Below, piece after piece: positions 40,261 through 51,633 of a stretch of 64,000 nucleotides of DNA. How positions within the stretch are numbered: position 1 is the first letter of the stretch; each line of letters starts with the position of its first letter. This DNA comes from Pyrrhosoma nymphula (lineage: Eukaryota > Arthropoda > Insecta > Odonata > Coenagrionidae): NCBI GenBank assembly GCA_963573305.1, contig OY754339.1:87265838-87329837 (forward strand), in the 5' to 3' direction. The notes beneath the pieces are model-generated. The model did not search any database, was not told the DNA's origin, and saw only the letters and a list, made by a program, of their open reading frames with translations. A program made the translations under genes and the position numbers.

Positions 40261-42209
40261 TAATAATAATAATAATAATAATAAGGGTGGACTACAAGAA
40301 GGCTTTTGACACCACTTCGCATGAGCTATTGATCGCCATGCTGAAGTTGATGAAAGTCCACCCTGAGGTTGTGTCCTGCATCCAACGCCTGTTACCACTG
40401 TGGAAAACGCGCTTCGTTCTGACCTCAGGCAAGCGGTCAGTTTCCACAGAGTTGGTAACATACCACCGTGGCGTTTTTCAAGGCGACAGCTTGAGCCCCC
40501 TACTGTTCTGTATTTCCCTCCTACCCCTGTCCCTTAGGCTGCGACGAGGTAAAGGATACATGTGTGGTGTTCCAGGTGACAGGAAGCATAAGGTCACCCA
40601 TTTGTTTTATATGGATGACCTGAAGCTGTACGCTTCTAATGCGAAAGACCTTCGCACTGCCCTGGACACCGTACTGGAATACAGTGAGGCTATAGGAATG
40701 GAGTTCGGATTGGACAAGTGTGCATCCATCCACTTGGCGAGAGGAAGATTTTCGGAGATCAAGGAAGACGTGCAACTTGTTGACGGGAGCGTCATTCGTC
40801 ACCTCGAGGACGATGACAGCTATGAATATCTCGGCGTCCCCCAGCGCCGAATGCAGGAGGTTACAGCAGTGAAGGAAAGGCTCACCGCCAAATACAGACA
40901 GACTCTCAGGAACATCTGGAGTTCTGAGCTGTCAGGCAAGAACAAGGTTCTTGCCACGAACATGTTCGCGGTTCCTACACTGCTGTATACCTTCGGATGC
41001 ATGAAGTGGAACGTCAACGAGTTGCAGAACCTCGATAGGGGAACGAGGAAGATGATGACCATCTATAGAAGTCTTCATCCGAAATCTTCCGTCGCCAGAT
41101 TGTATCTCCCTCGCAATGTAGGTGGTAGAGGACTATTGAGTCTGGAATGTCTCCACAACAGAGTTGTCCTGGGTACAGCTTGCCGAGTTTTGAAAAGCAG
41201 GGACCCCCTGCTCAATCTCGTGAGTGATCACGAGAGTGCGGGAGCAGGGGCGTTTCTCTTCCAGGCGGCAAAGAGGGCAGCGGACGAAACCGGTCTCGAC
41301 TTCGACCCGTCATCCGACGGAAGCGACAATGACACGACCATCTTGTCATTGAAGGCAGACGTCCTCAAGCTCGAAATAAAAAAAGCCGAGCAGAAGGCCT
41401 TGCTCAAGGAGCATACCGATAAGCCCATGCATGGAGGTTTTTATCGAAACATCGAAAAGCATGGGCTATCGAAGGAGCTAACGTTTGCCTTCCTACGCTC
41501 CGCCGGTCTGAAGTCCGAGACCGAGGGTTTTGTCCTCGCGTGCCAGGATGGTGTCATAAACACACTCGTGTACCGCCGCATTATATTCAAGGCGGAGGTT
41601 GCGGACACGAAATGTAGGGCGTGCCGAGCCCAGCCGGAGACTTTGAGTCACCTTCTCTCCGGCTGTAGTTATTACGCTAAATCAGCATATTTAGCTCGGC
41701 ACAACGCGGCCCTACGAGTGTTATACTTTCATTTTCGACATCATTATGGCATCGACGAAACACCTGTGCTGCCCTATGCCCCTGGAGATATTGAGTCCGT
41801 CGTGGAGAACGATAAATGTACGATCTGGTGGAATTACTCCTTTTCCACCACCAGGCAGTTGGAGGCGACCAAGCCTGATATCGTTCTCCTCGACCACCTC
41901 ACACGCTCCATGTTCGTGATCGAGTTTTCGGCTCCGGCTGAAACTAACATGGATGCGAAGGAGGTGGAAAAACGGACGAAATATCAAGACCTGCTTTTCG
42001 AACTTCGACAGATGTACCCCGGACACTCTGTGAAACTGGTGGTCCTCATCATAGGTGTGCTCGGTGGAGTTAAGGGCTCGCTGCTAAATAACATCAAGTG
42101 TATTCCGTCCTGCGTGGCACAGGCGGAATTACTAGTTGCACGCATGCAGAAGGCCGTCATCCTGGGGTCACTCCGTTTACTGCGGACGCATGACCCTACC
42201 GCAGCGTAG
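40212..42209 (+). CDS. 5'-truncated R4/Dong-like ORF, copy 2, fused in frame to upstream 3' UTR
   Basis: The copy 2 body starts at 40285, corresponding to 38200 in copy 1, so it retains reverse transcriptase from motif A (VDYKKAFD) to the endonuclease but lacks the N-terminal DNA-binding region and the fingers of the polymerase. The open frame begins at ATG 40212 inside the 3' UTR of copy 1: MLAGDSEGHVTTVTIK, then Ile repeats from ATA codons, then the truncated protein (665 aa in all). Catalytic YMDD, CCHC and endonuclease residues are as in copy 1. It cannot be a complete reverse transcriptase. Any expression would need read-through transcription from copy 1. Confidence 0.85.
   Translation: MLAGDSEGHVTTVTIKIIIIIIIIRVDYKKAFDTTSHELLIAMLKLMKVHPEVVSCIQRLLPLWKTRFVLTSGKRSVSTELVTYHRGVFQGDSLSPLLFCISLLPLSLRLRRGKGYMCGVPGDRKHKVTHLFYMDDLKLYASNAKDLRTALDTVLEYSEAIGMEFGLDKCASIHLARGRFSEIKEDVQLVDGSVIRHLEDDDSYEYLGVPQRRMQEVTAVKERLTAKYRQTLRNIWSSELSGKNKVLATNMFAVPTLLYTFGCMKWNVNELQNLDRGTRKMMTIYRSLHPKSSVARLYLPRNVGGRGLLSLECLHNRVVLGTACRVLKSRDPLLNLVSDHESAGAGAFLFQAAKRAADETGLDFDPSSDGSDNDTTILSLKADVLKLEIKKAEQKALLKEHTDKPMHGGFYRNIEKHGLSKELTFAFLRSAGLKSETEGFVLACQDGVINTLVYRRIIFKAEVADTKCRACRAQPETLSHLLSGCSYYAKSAYLARHNAALRVLYFHFRHHYGIDETPVLPYAPGDIESVVENDKCTIWWNYSFSTTRQLEATKPDIVLLDHLTRSMFVIEFSAPAETNMDAKEVEKRTKYQDLLFELRQMYPGHSVKLVVLIIGVLGGVKGSLLNNIKCIPSCVAQAELLVARMQKAVILGSLRLLRTHDPTAA
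40261..40284. repeat. (TAA)8 between R4-like copies 1 and 2
   Basis: Eight TAA units directly follow the 3' UTR of copy 1 and directly precede GGGTGGAC, the 5' end of truncated copy 2. Confidence 0.95.
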
Positions 42210-42296
42210 CCACACATCTGATGGGCGTCGGACGTGGCTGCGATTACTGCCTAACCCCTCTCGAGTCTTCGGCCATTATGACGGCAATGAAACCTG

Positions 42297-42343
42297 ATGC
42301 TTGCCGGGGACTCGGAGGGTCATGTTACAACTGTAACAATTAA

Positions 42344-42379
<36 letters not shown>

Positions 42380-45320
42380 CGACGAAATCCTAACGGAAAC
42401 GTCGGACCTTTGGACGGTAAATTGCGTGGTCTATGCTGCTGCCAAAATTATGGCTCACTCCCAAAAGAACACCTCTTGGGAGGACAAAGCAGCAAAGAGG
42501 CTTGAACAGTTGGAGGCCAAGATCACGCAGGCGAGACAACAGGCGTCGAGAATTCAGTGTGTGATGGAATACATCTTATCTGGGCGAACTTTCACTCCTA
42601 AAGTTCGGCGCATAGCGCGCAGTCTCAGGTACAACCATCACACGCTGAATAAAAGCGTGCTGCTTACCATTAAGCAGCACGCGGTCGATAGAGTTCGGGC
42701 ACTCACCACGGCCCGGAAAAAACTCCTGAAGAAGAGTAGGGGCGTGAGAGAAAATGCCACCTTTCTCCTTCAGCCGTCCCGTCTCTTTCGACCACCTCCG
42801 CCTGTTGTTGAATCTCCGCCACCCGTCCAAGAGGTTGAACGTTTCTGGAAGGAAATATACGAAACGTCGAAGCCATTCAACGGAGACACTCCGGCCATAG
42901 GCCTCTTTAAAGAGGTTTGTGACCGCCACCTACAAGATGTGGATGGACCTCTTTCAGTCACCGAAAGTGACGTGAAGAAGGCCTTCTCTGGCAAGAAGAA
43001 TTTCTCGGCTCCAGGAATGGATGCCGTGAATAACTTCTGGTGGAAGAAATTTACTTCCACCCACCAACACCTCGCCAGAATCTTCACGTCCTTTCTAAAT
43101 GGTGGAAAACCAATTCCACCTTGGCTGACTGAGGGACGCACGGTTTTAATACCTAAGAAGGGAGACTTGTCCAATCCAAAGAACTACCGCCCTATAACCT
43201 GCCTCAACACTGTATATAAGGCGTTCACCTCGATCTTGAGCGACCTTATCCTACACCAAGTCCAGCCGGTTTGGGAGGAGGTGTACGAGCAGAGGGGCTC
43301 AAAGCGAGGAATCGCGGGATGCAAGGACAACCTGCTCATTGATAGGTGCATATGCCAGGATGCCATCCGGCATAAGCGAAACCTATCAATGGCCTGGGTG
43401 GACTACAAGAAGGCTTTTGACACCACTTCGCATGAGCTATTGATCGCCATGCTGAAGTTGATGAAAGTCCACCCTGAGGTTGTGTCCTGCATCCAACGCC
43501 TGTTACCACTGTGGAAAACGCGCTTCGTTCTGACCTCAGGCAAGCGGTCAGTTTCCACAGAGTTGGTAACATACCACCGTGGCGTTTTTCAAGGCGACAG
43601 CTTGAGCCCCCTACTGTTCTGTATTTCCCTCCTACCCCTGTCCCTTAGGCTGCGACGAGGTAAAGGATACATGTGTGGTGTTCCAGGTGACAGGAAGCAT
43701 AAGGTCACCCATTTGTTTTATATGGATGACCTGAAGCTGTACGCTTCTAATGCGAAAGACCTTCGCACTGCCCTGGACACCGTACTGGAATACAGTGAGG
43801 CTATAGGAATGGAGTTCGGATTGGACAAGTGTGCATCCATCCACTTGGCGAGAGGAAGATTTTCGGAGATCAAGGAAGACGTGCAACTTGTTGACGGGAG
43901 CGTCATTCGTCACCTCGAGGACGATGACAGCTATGAATATCTCGGCGTCCCCCAGCGCCGAATGCAGGAGGTTACAGCAGTGAAGGAAAGGCTCACCGCC
44001 AAATACAGACAGACTCTCAGGAACATCTGGAGTTCTGAGCTGTCAGGCAAGAACAAGGTTCTTGCCACGAACATGTTCGCGGTTCCTACACTGCTGTATA
44101 CCTTCGGATGCATGAAGTGGAACGTCAACGAGTTGCAGAACCTCGATAGGGGAACGAGGAAGATGATGACCATCTATAGAAGTCTTCATCCGAAATCTTC
44201 CGTCGCCAGATTGTATCTCCCTCGCAATGTAGGTGGTAGAGGACTATTGAGTCTGGAATGTCTCCACAACAGAGTTGTCCTGGGTACAGCTTGCCGAGTT
44301 TTGAAAAGCAGGGACCCCCTGCTCAATCTCGTGAGTGATCACGAGAGTGCGGGAGCAGGGGCGTTTCTCTTCCAGGCGGCAAAGAGGGCAGCGGACGAAA
44401 CCGGTCTCGACTTCGACCCGTCATCCGACGGAAGCGACAATGACACGACCATCTTGTCATTGAAGGCAGACGTCCTCAAGCTCGAAATAAAAAAAGCCGA
44501 GCAGAAGGCCTTGCTCAAGGAGCATACCGATAAGCCCATGCATGGAGGTTTTTATCGAAACATCGAAAAGCATGGGCTATCGAAGGAGCTAACGTTTGCC
44601 TTCCTACGCTCCGCCGGTCTGAAGTCCGAGACCGAGGGTTTTGTCCTCGCGTGCCAGGATGGTGTCATAAACACACTCGTGTACCGCCGCATTATATTCA
44701 AGGCGGAGGTTGCGGACACGAAATGTAGGGCGTGCCGAGCCCAGCCGGAGACTTTGAGTCACCTTCTCTCCGGCTGTAGTTATTACGCTAAATCAGCATA
44801 TTTAGCTCGGCACAACGCGGCCCTACGAGTGTTATACTTTCATTTTCGACATCATTATGGCATCGACGAAACACCTGTGCTGCCCTATGCCCCTGGAGAT
44901 ATTGAGTCCGTCGTGGAGAACGATAAATGTACGATCTGGTGGAATTACTCCTTTTCCACCACCAGGCAGTTGGAGGCGACCAAGCCTGATATCGTTCTCC
45001 TCGACCACCTCACACGCTCCATGTTCGTGATCGAGTTTTCGGCTCCGGCTGAAACTAACATGGATGCGAAGGAGGTGGAAAAACGGACGAAATATCAAGA
45101 CCTGCTTTTCGAACTTCGACAGATGTACCCCGGACACTCTGTGAAACTGGTGGTCCTCATCATAGGTGTGCTCGGTGGAGTTAAGGGCTCGCTGCTAAAT
45201 AACATCAAGTGTATTCCGTCCTGCGTGGCACAGGCGGAATTACTAGTTGCACGCATGCAGAAGGCCGTCATCCTGGGGTCACTCCGTTTACTGCGGACGC
45301 ATGACCCTACCGCAGCGTAG
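42297..45320 (+). CDS. 5'-truncated R4/Dong-like ORF, copy 3, fused in frame to upstream 3' UTR
   Basis: The copy 3 body starts at 42380, corresponding to 37184 in copy 1 (within the codons for IDEILTETSDLW). It lacks only the first 150 or so residues (Myb-like segment and linker) and keeps the whole reverse transcriptase, CCHC motif and restriction-like endonuclease. An open frame of 1007 aa runs from ATG 42297 in the 3' UTR of copy 2 through poly-Ile into the truncated protein. Because the enzymatic domains are complete, this is the truncated copy most likely to make an enzymatically competent protein if it is transcribed, though without the N-terminal DNA-binding region. Confidence 0.85.
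42346..42379. repeat. (TAA)11 between R4-like copies 2 and 3
   Basis: The TAA run joins the 3' UTR of copy 2 to CGACGAAATCC of truncated copy 3. The last AT is shared with the element sequence at the junction (2-nt microhomology). Confidence 0.95.
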
Positions 45321-45456
45321 CCACACATCTGATGGGCGTCGGACGTGGCTGCGATTACTGCCTAACCCCTCTCGAGTCTTCGGCCATTATGACGGCAATG
45401 AAACCTGATGCTTGCCGGGGACTCGGAGGGTCATGTTACAACTGTAACAATTAAAA

Positions 45457-45477
45457 TAATAATAATAATAATAATAA
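45457..45477. repeat. (TAA)7 between R4-like copies 3 and 4
   Basis: Seven TAA units separate the 3' UTR of copy 3 from GGGTACG, the intact 5' end of copy 4. The junction is identical to that before copy 1. Confidence 0.95.
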
Positions 45478-45547
45478 GGGTACGAAATCCGGACCACCAG
45501 CCTCCACGTGGCGTACCTGGCAACGGCTCTTGCCGGCTAATGGTGGA
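45478..45547 (+). ncRNA. HDV-like self-cleaving ribozyme at the 5' end of R4-like copy 4
   Basis: Identical in sequence to 36521-36590, with the same P1 (GGGTACG/CGTACCT), P2, P3, P4 and GCTAA J4/2. Here the upstream flank is another element copy, so a transcript reading through copies 1-3 would be cut exactly at the start of copy 4. Confidence 0.9.
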
Positions 45548-45697
45548 CGTCTGCGTGTGGGGCTAACCACCCTACACGCAGTAAAACTGGTTCCCAATAG
45601 GAATACAGAGAAAGCCACCCACAACCGGCCCCTCTCGGATGGGGGCCCTAGTACAGTTGGGTGTGGCAATACAAATACCACCGTAACGGGAGCCCGG

Positions 45698-48600
45698 ATG
45701 CAGTGGACGGAAGCCCTAAGGGGCGACCTCCTCGCATGCCATGCTGCCAGCGAGCCCGAACGCAGGGGTTATATGGCAAGGATGCACTCCTTGTGGTGTG
45801 AGATGCATCCAGAACACGACCACCTATCGCAGCAGAATCTGCGCGATTATGCCAACCACCTGCGAAAAAAGGAAACTCTCCACCAACCGCCAGTTCAGAG
45901 GAACACACCACCGGCCAGACCACTCTCCCCGACACAGGCAGCCTCTGCACCACCTGAGGCTAGAACGGCACTCATGCCGCTGTCTATGTCAAATGGAGAA
46001 GAAGCTGGTCAGGCCGTCGCTGAACTACGAACGCGGTTGTTAAGCACAATATCTTATGATGATGGACAACCTAGGCCGAGAGACATCCACCGGAAGATCT
46101 CTCTGCGGGGTAACCACCTGCCCCAGTTGAATGGTCTTATCGACGAAATCCTAACGGAAACGTCGGACCTTTGGACGGTAAATTGCGTGGTCTATGCTGC
46201 TGCCAAAATTATGGCTCACTCCCAAAAGAACACCTCTTGGGAGGACAAAGCAGCAAAGAGGCTTGAACAGTTGGAGGCCAAGATCACGCAGGCGAGACAA
46301 CAGGCGTCGAGAATTCAGTGTGTGATGGAATACATCTTATCTGGGCGAACTTTCACTCCTAAAGTTCGGCGCATAGCGCGCAGTCTCAGGTACAACCATC
46401 ACACGCTGAATAAAAGCGTGCTGCTTACCATTAAGCAGCACGCGGTCGATAGAGTTCGGGCACTCACCACGGCCCGGAAAAAACTCCTGAAGAAGAGTAG
46501 GGGCGTGAGAGAAAATGCCACCTTTCTCCTTCAGCCGTCCCGTCTCTTTCGACCACCTCCGCCTGTTGTTGAATCTCCGCCACCCGTCCAAGAGGTTGAA
46601 CGTTTCTGGAAGGAAATATACGAAACGTCGAAGCCATTCAACGGAGACACTCCGGCCATAGGCCTCTTTAAAGAGGTTTGTGACCGCCACCTACAAGATG
46701 TGGATGGACCTCTTTCAGTCACCGAAAGTGACGTGAAGAAGGCCTTCTCTGGCAAGAAGAATTTCTCGGCTCCAGGAATGGATGCCGTGAATAACTTCTG
46801 GTGGAAGAAATTTACTTCCACCCACCAACACCTCGCCAGAATCTTCACGTCCTTTCTAAATGGTGGAAAACCAATTCCACCTTGGCTGACTGAGGGACGC
46901 ACGGTTTTAATACCTAAGAAGGGAGACTTGTCCAATCCAAAGAACTACCGCCCTATAACCTGCCTCAACACTGTATATAAGGCGTTCACCTCGATCTTGA
47001 GCGACCTTATCCTACACCAAGTCCAGCCGGTTTGGGAGGAGGTGTACGAGCAGAGGGGCTCAAAGCGAGGAATCGCGGGATGCAAGGACAACCTGCTCAT
47101 TGATAGGTGCATATGCCAGGATGCCATCCGGCATAAGCGAAACCTATCAATGGCCTGGGTGGACTACAAGAAGGCTTTTGACACCACTTCGCATGAGCTA
47201 TTGATCGCCATGCTGAAGTTGATGAAAGTCCACCCTGAGGTTGTGTCCTGCATCCAACGCCTGTTACCACTGTGGAAAACGCGCTTCGTTCTGACCTCAG
47301 GCAAGCGGTCAGTTTCCACAGAGTTGGTAACATACCACCGTGGCGTTTTTCAAGGCGACAGCTTGAGCCCCCTACTGTTCTGTATTTCCCTCCTACCCCT
47401 GTCCCTTAGGCTGCGACGAGGTAAAGGATACATGTGTGGTGTTCCAGGTGACAGGAAGCATAAGGTCACCCATTTGTTTTATATGGATGACCTGAAGCTG
47501 TACGCTTCTAATGCGAAAGACCTTCGCACTGCCCTGGACACCGTACTGGAATACAGTGAGGCTATAGGAATGGAGTTCGGATTGGACAAGTGTGCATCCA
47601 TCCACTTGGCGAGAGGAAGATTTTCGGAGATCAAGGAAGACGTGCAACTTGTTGACGGGAGCGTCATTCGTCACCTCGAGGACGATGACAGCTATGAATA
47701 TCTCGGCGTCCCCCAGCGCCGAATGCAGGAGGTTACAGCAGTGAAGGAAAGGCTCACCGCCAAATACAGACAGACTCTCAGGAACATCTGGAGTTCTGAG
47801 CTGTCAGGCAAGAACAAGGTTCTTGCCACGAACATGTTCGCGGTTCCTACACTGCTGTATACCTTCGGATGCATGAAGTGGAACGTCAACGAGTTGCAGA
47901 ACCTCGATAGGGGAACGAGGAAGATGATGACCATCTATAGAAGTCTTCATCCGAAATCTTCCGTCGCCAGATTGTATCTCCCTCGCAATGTAGGTGGTAG
48001 AGGACTATTGAGTCTGGAATGTCTCCACAACAGAGTTGTCCTGGGTACAGCTTGCCGAGTTTTGAAAAGCAGGGACCCCCTGCTCAATCTCGTGAGTGAT
48101 CACGAGAGTGCGGGAGCAGGGGCGTTTCTCTTCCAGGCGGCAAAGAGGGCAGCGGACGAAACCGGTCTCGACTTCGACCCGTCATCCGACGGAAGCGACA
48201 ATGACACGACCATCTTGTCATTGAAGGCAGACGTCCTCAAGCTCGAAATAAAAAAAGCCGAGCAGAAGGCCTTGCTCAAGGAGCATACCGATAAGCCCAT
48301 GCATGGAGGTTTTTATCGAAACATCGAAAAGCATGGGCTATCGAAGGAGCTAACGTTTGCCTTCCTACGCTCCGCCGGTCTGAAGTCCGAGACCGAGGGT
48401 TTTGTCCTCGCGTGCCAGGATGGTGTCATAAACACACTCGTGTACCGCCGCATTATATTCAAGGCGGAGGTTGCGGACACGAAATGTAGGGCGTGCCGAG
48501 CCCAGCCGGAGACTTTGAGTCACCTTCTCTCCGGCTGTAGTTATTACGCTAAATCAGCATATTTAGCTCGGCACAACGCGGCCCTACGAGTGTTATACTT

Positions 48601-49081
48601 TCATTTTCGACATCATTATGGCATCGACGAAACACCTGTGCTGCCCTATGCCCCTGGAGATATTGAGTCCGTCGTGGAGAACGATAAATGTACGATCTGG
48701 TGGAATTACTCCTTTTCCACCACCAGGCAGTTGGAGGCGACCAAGCCTGATATCGTTCTCCTCGACCACCTCACACGCTCCATGTTCGTGATCGAGTTTT
48801 CGGCTCCGGCTGAAACTAACATGGATGCGAAGGAGGTGGAAAAACGGACGAAATATCAAGACCTGCTTTTCGAACTTCGACAGATGTACCCCGGACACTC
48901 TGTGAAACTGGTGGTCCTCATCATAGGTGTGCTCGGTGGAGTTAAGGGCTCGCTGCTAAATAACATCAAGTGTATTCCGTCCTGCGTGGCACAGGCGGAA
49001 TTACTAGTTGCACGCATGCAGAAGGCCGTCATCCTGGGGTCACTCCGTTTACTGCGGACGCATGACCCTACCGCAGCGTAG
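45698..49081 (+). CDS. R4/Dong-like polyprotein, copy 4 (full length)
   Basis: 1127 aa from ATG 45698, the equivalent of 36741 in copy 1 (offset 8957). Its translation appears the same as copy 1 throughout; the one nucleotide difference that I located is silent (T at 36833, C at 45790, both Ser). Myb-like segment, YMDD reverse transcriptase, CCHC motif and PD...E...K endonuclease are all intact. With its own ribozyme and 3' UTR this is the second complete, possibly active copy in the array. Near-identity could reflect very recent insertion, gene conversion between neighbours, or duplication in the assembly. Confidence 0.92.
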   Translation: MQWTEALRGDLLACHAASEPERRGYMARMHSLWCEMHPEHDHLSQQNLRDYANHLRKKETLHQPPVQRNTPPARPLSPTQAASAPPEARTALMPLSMSNGEEAGQAVAELRTRLLSTISYDDGQPRPRDIHRKISLRGNHLPQLNGLIDEILTETSDLWTVNCVVYAAAKIMAHSQKNTSWEDKAAKRLEQLEAKITQARQQASRIQCVMEYILSGRTFTPKVRRIARSLRYNHHTLNKSVLLTIKQHAVDRVRALTTARKKLLKKSRGVRENATFLLQPSRLFRPPPPVVESPPPVQEVERFWKEIYETSKPFNGDTPAIGLFKEVCDRHLQDVDGPLSVTESDVKKAFSGKKNFSAPGMDAVNNFWWKKFTSTHQHLARIFTSFLNGGKPIPPWLTEGRTVLIPKKGDLSNPKNYRPITCLNTVYKAFTSILSDLILHQVQPVWEEVYEQRGSKRGIAGCKDNLLIDRCICQDAIRHKRNLSMAWVDYKKAFDTTSHELLIAMLKLMKVHPEVVSCIQRLLPLWKTRFVLTSGKRSVSTELVTYHRGVFQGDSLSPLLFCISLLPLSLRLRRGKGYMCGVPGDRKHKVTHLFYMDDLKLYASNAKDLRTALDTVLEYSEAIGMEFGLDKCASIHLARGRFSEIKEDVQLVDGSVIRHLEDDDSYEYLGVPQRRMQEVTAVKERLTAKYRQTLRNIWSSELSGKNKVLATNMFAVPTLLYTFGCMKWNVNELQNLDRGTRKMMTIYRSLHPKSSVARLYLPRNVGGRGLLSLECLHNRVVLGTACRVLKSRDPLLNLVSDHESAGAGAFLFQAAKRAADETGLDFDPSSDGSDNDTTILSLKADVLKLEIKKAEQKALLKEHTDKPMHGGFYRNIEKHGLSKELTFAFLRSAGLKSETEGFVLACQDGVINTLVYRRIIFKAEVADTKCRACRAQPETLSHLLSGCSYYAKSAYLARHNAALRVLYFHFRHHYGIDETPVLPYAPGDIESVVENDKCTIWWNYSFSTTRQLEATKPDIVLLDHLTRSMFVIEFSAPAETNMDAKEVEKRTKYQDLLFELRQMYPGHSVKLVVLIIGVLGGVKGSLLNNIKCIPSCVAQAELLVARMQKAVILGSLRLLRTHDPTAA

Positions 49082-49168
49082 CCACACATCTGATGGGCGT
49101 CGGACGTGGCTGCGATTACTGCCTAACCCCTCTCGAGTCTTCGGCCATTATGACGGCAATGAAACCTG

Positions 49169-49215
49169 ATGCTTGCCGGGGACTCGGAGGGTCATGTTAC
49201 AACTGTAACAATTAA

Positions 49216-49305
<90 letters not shown>

Positions 49306-51361
49306 CACAGTTTGGGAGGAGGTGTACGAGCAGAGGGGCTCAAAGCGAGGAATCGCGGGATGCAAGGACAACCTGCTCATTGATAGGTGCATATGCCAGG
49401 ATGCCATCCGGCATAAGCGAAACCTATCAATGGCCTGGGTGGACTACAAGAAGGCTTTTGACACCACTTCGCATGAGCTATTGATCGCCATGCTGAAGTT
49501 GATGAAAGTCCACCCTGAGGTTGTGTCCTGCATCCAACGCCTGTTACCACTGTGGAAAACGCGCTTCGTTCTGACCTCAGGCAAGCGGTCAGTTTCCACA
49601 GAGTTGGTAACATACCACCGTGGCGTTTTTCAAGGCGACAGCTTGAGCCCCCTACTGTTCTGTATTTCCCTCCTACCCCTGTCCCTTAGGCTGCGACGAG
49701 GTAAAGGATACATGTGTGGTGTTCCAGGTGACAGGAAGCATAAGGTCACCCATTTGTTTTATATGGATGACCTGAAGCTGTACGCTTCTAATGCGAAAGA
49801 CCTTCGCACTGCCCTGGACACCGTACTGGAATACAGTGAGGCTATAGGAATGGAGTTCGGATTGGACAAGTGTGCATCCATCCACTTGGCGAGAGGAAGA
49901 TTTTCGGAGATCAAGGAAGACGTGCAACTTGTTGACGGGAGCGTCATTCGTCACCTCGAGGACGATGACAGCTATGAATATCTCGGCGTCCCCCAGCGCC
50001 GAATGCAGGAGGTTACAGCAGTGAAGGAAAGGCTCACCGCCAAATACAGACAGACTCTCAGGAACATCTGGAGTTCTGAGCTGTCAGGCAAGAACAAGGT
50101 TCTTGCCACGAACATGTTCGCGGTTCCTACACTGCTGTATACCTTCGGATGCATGAAGTGGAACGTCAACGAGTTGCAGAACCTCGATAGGGGAACGAGG
50201 AAGATGATGACCATCTATAGAAGTCTTCATCCGAAATCTTCCGTCGCCAGATTGTATCTCCCTCGCAATGTAGGTGGTAGAGGACTATTGAGTCTGGAAT
50301 GTCTCCACAACAGAGTTGTCCTGGGTACAGCTTGCCGAGTTTTGAAAAGCAGGGACCCCCTGCTCAATCTCGTGAGTGATCACGAGAGTGCGGGAGCAGG
50401 GGCGTTTCTCTTCCAGGCGGCAAAGAGGGCAGCGGACGAAACCGGTCTCGACTTCGACCCGTCATCCGACGGAAGCGACAATGACACGACCATCTTGTCA
50501 TTGAAGGCAGACGTCCTCAAGCTCGAAATAAAAAAAGCCGAGCAGAAGGCCTTGCTCAAGGAGCATACCGATAAGCCCATGCATGGAGGTTTTTATCGAA
50601 ACATCGAAAAGCATGGGCTATCGAAGGAGCTAACGTTTGCCTTCCTACGCTCCGCCGGTCTGAAGTCCGAGACCGAGGGTTTTGTCCTCGCGTGCCAGGA
50701 TGGTGTCATAAACACACTCGTGTACCGCCGCATTATATTCAAGGCGGAGGTTGCGGACACGAAATGTAGGGCGTGCCGAGCCCAGCCGGAGACTTTGAGT
50801 CACCTTCTCTCCGGCTGTAGTTATTACGCTAAATCAGCATATTTAGCTCGGCACAACGCGGCCCTACGAGTGTTATACTTTCATTTTCGACATCATTATG
50901 GCATCGACGAAACACCTGTGCTGCCCTATGCCCCTGGAGATATTGAGTCCGTCGTGGAGAACGATAAATGTACGATCTGGTGGAATTACTCCTTTTCCAC
51001 CACCAGGCAGTTGGAGGCGACCAAGCCTGATATCGTTCTCCTCGACCACCTCACACGCTCCATGTTCGTGATCGAGTTTTCGGCTCCGGCTGAAACTAAC
51101 ATGGATGCGAAGGAGGTGGAAAAACGGACGAAATATCAAGACCTGCTTTTCGAACTTCGACAGATGTACCCCGGACACTCTGTGAAACTGGTGGTCCTCA
51201 TCATAGGTGTGCTCGGTGGAGTTAAGGGCTCGCTGCTAAATAACATCAAGTGTATTCCGTCCTGCGTGGCACAGGCGGAATTACTAGTTGCACGCATGCA
51301 GAAGGCCGTCATCCTGGGGTCACTCCGTTTACTGCGGACGCATGACCCTACCGCAGCGTAG
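49169..51361 (+). CDS. 5'-truncated R4/Dong-like ORF, copy 5, fused in frame to upstream 3' UTR
   Basis: The copy 5 body starts at 49310, corresponding to 38073 in copy 1, shortly before reverse-transcriptase motif A. It keeps motif A, YMDD, CCHC and endonuclease but lacks the N-terminus and polymerase fingers. A 730-aa open frame runs from ATG 49169 in the 3' UTR of copy 4 through about 29 Ile codons and a short Asn-Thr linker (from the ACACA) into the protein. It is the third of three truncated copies with the fusion in frame. Not a complete enzyme. Confidence 0.85.
49218..49304. repeat. (TAA)29 between R4-like copies 4 and 5
   Basis: The longest TAA run of the locus (about 87 nt). It is followed by ACACA (49305-49309) before the truncated body of copy 5, unlike the other junctions; see the target-site duplication finding. 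Confidence 0.95.
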
Positions 51362-51498
51362 CCACACATCTGATGGGCGTCGGACGTGGCTGCGATTACT
51401 GCCTAACCCCTCTCGAGTCTTCGGCCATTATGACGGCAATGAAACCTGATGCTTGCCGGGGACTCGGAGGGTCATGTTACAACTGTAACAATTAAAAT

Positions 51499-51633
<135 letters not shown>

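Noticed and set aside
40285..40360. A second ribozyme at the GGGT start of truncated copy 2
   Set aside because: No downstream strand complementary to its first seven bases and no P4 or CTAA joining segment; only the GGGT is shared.
36410..51369. Many minus-strand open frames of 60-134 codons repeated across the array
   Set aside because: They are antisense shadows of the R4-like polyprotein and recur wherever that sequence recurs; none has its own motif.
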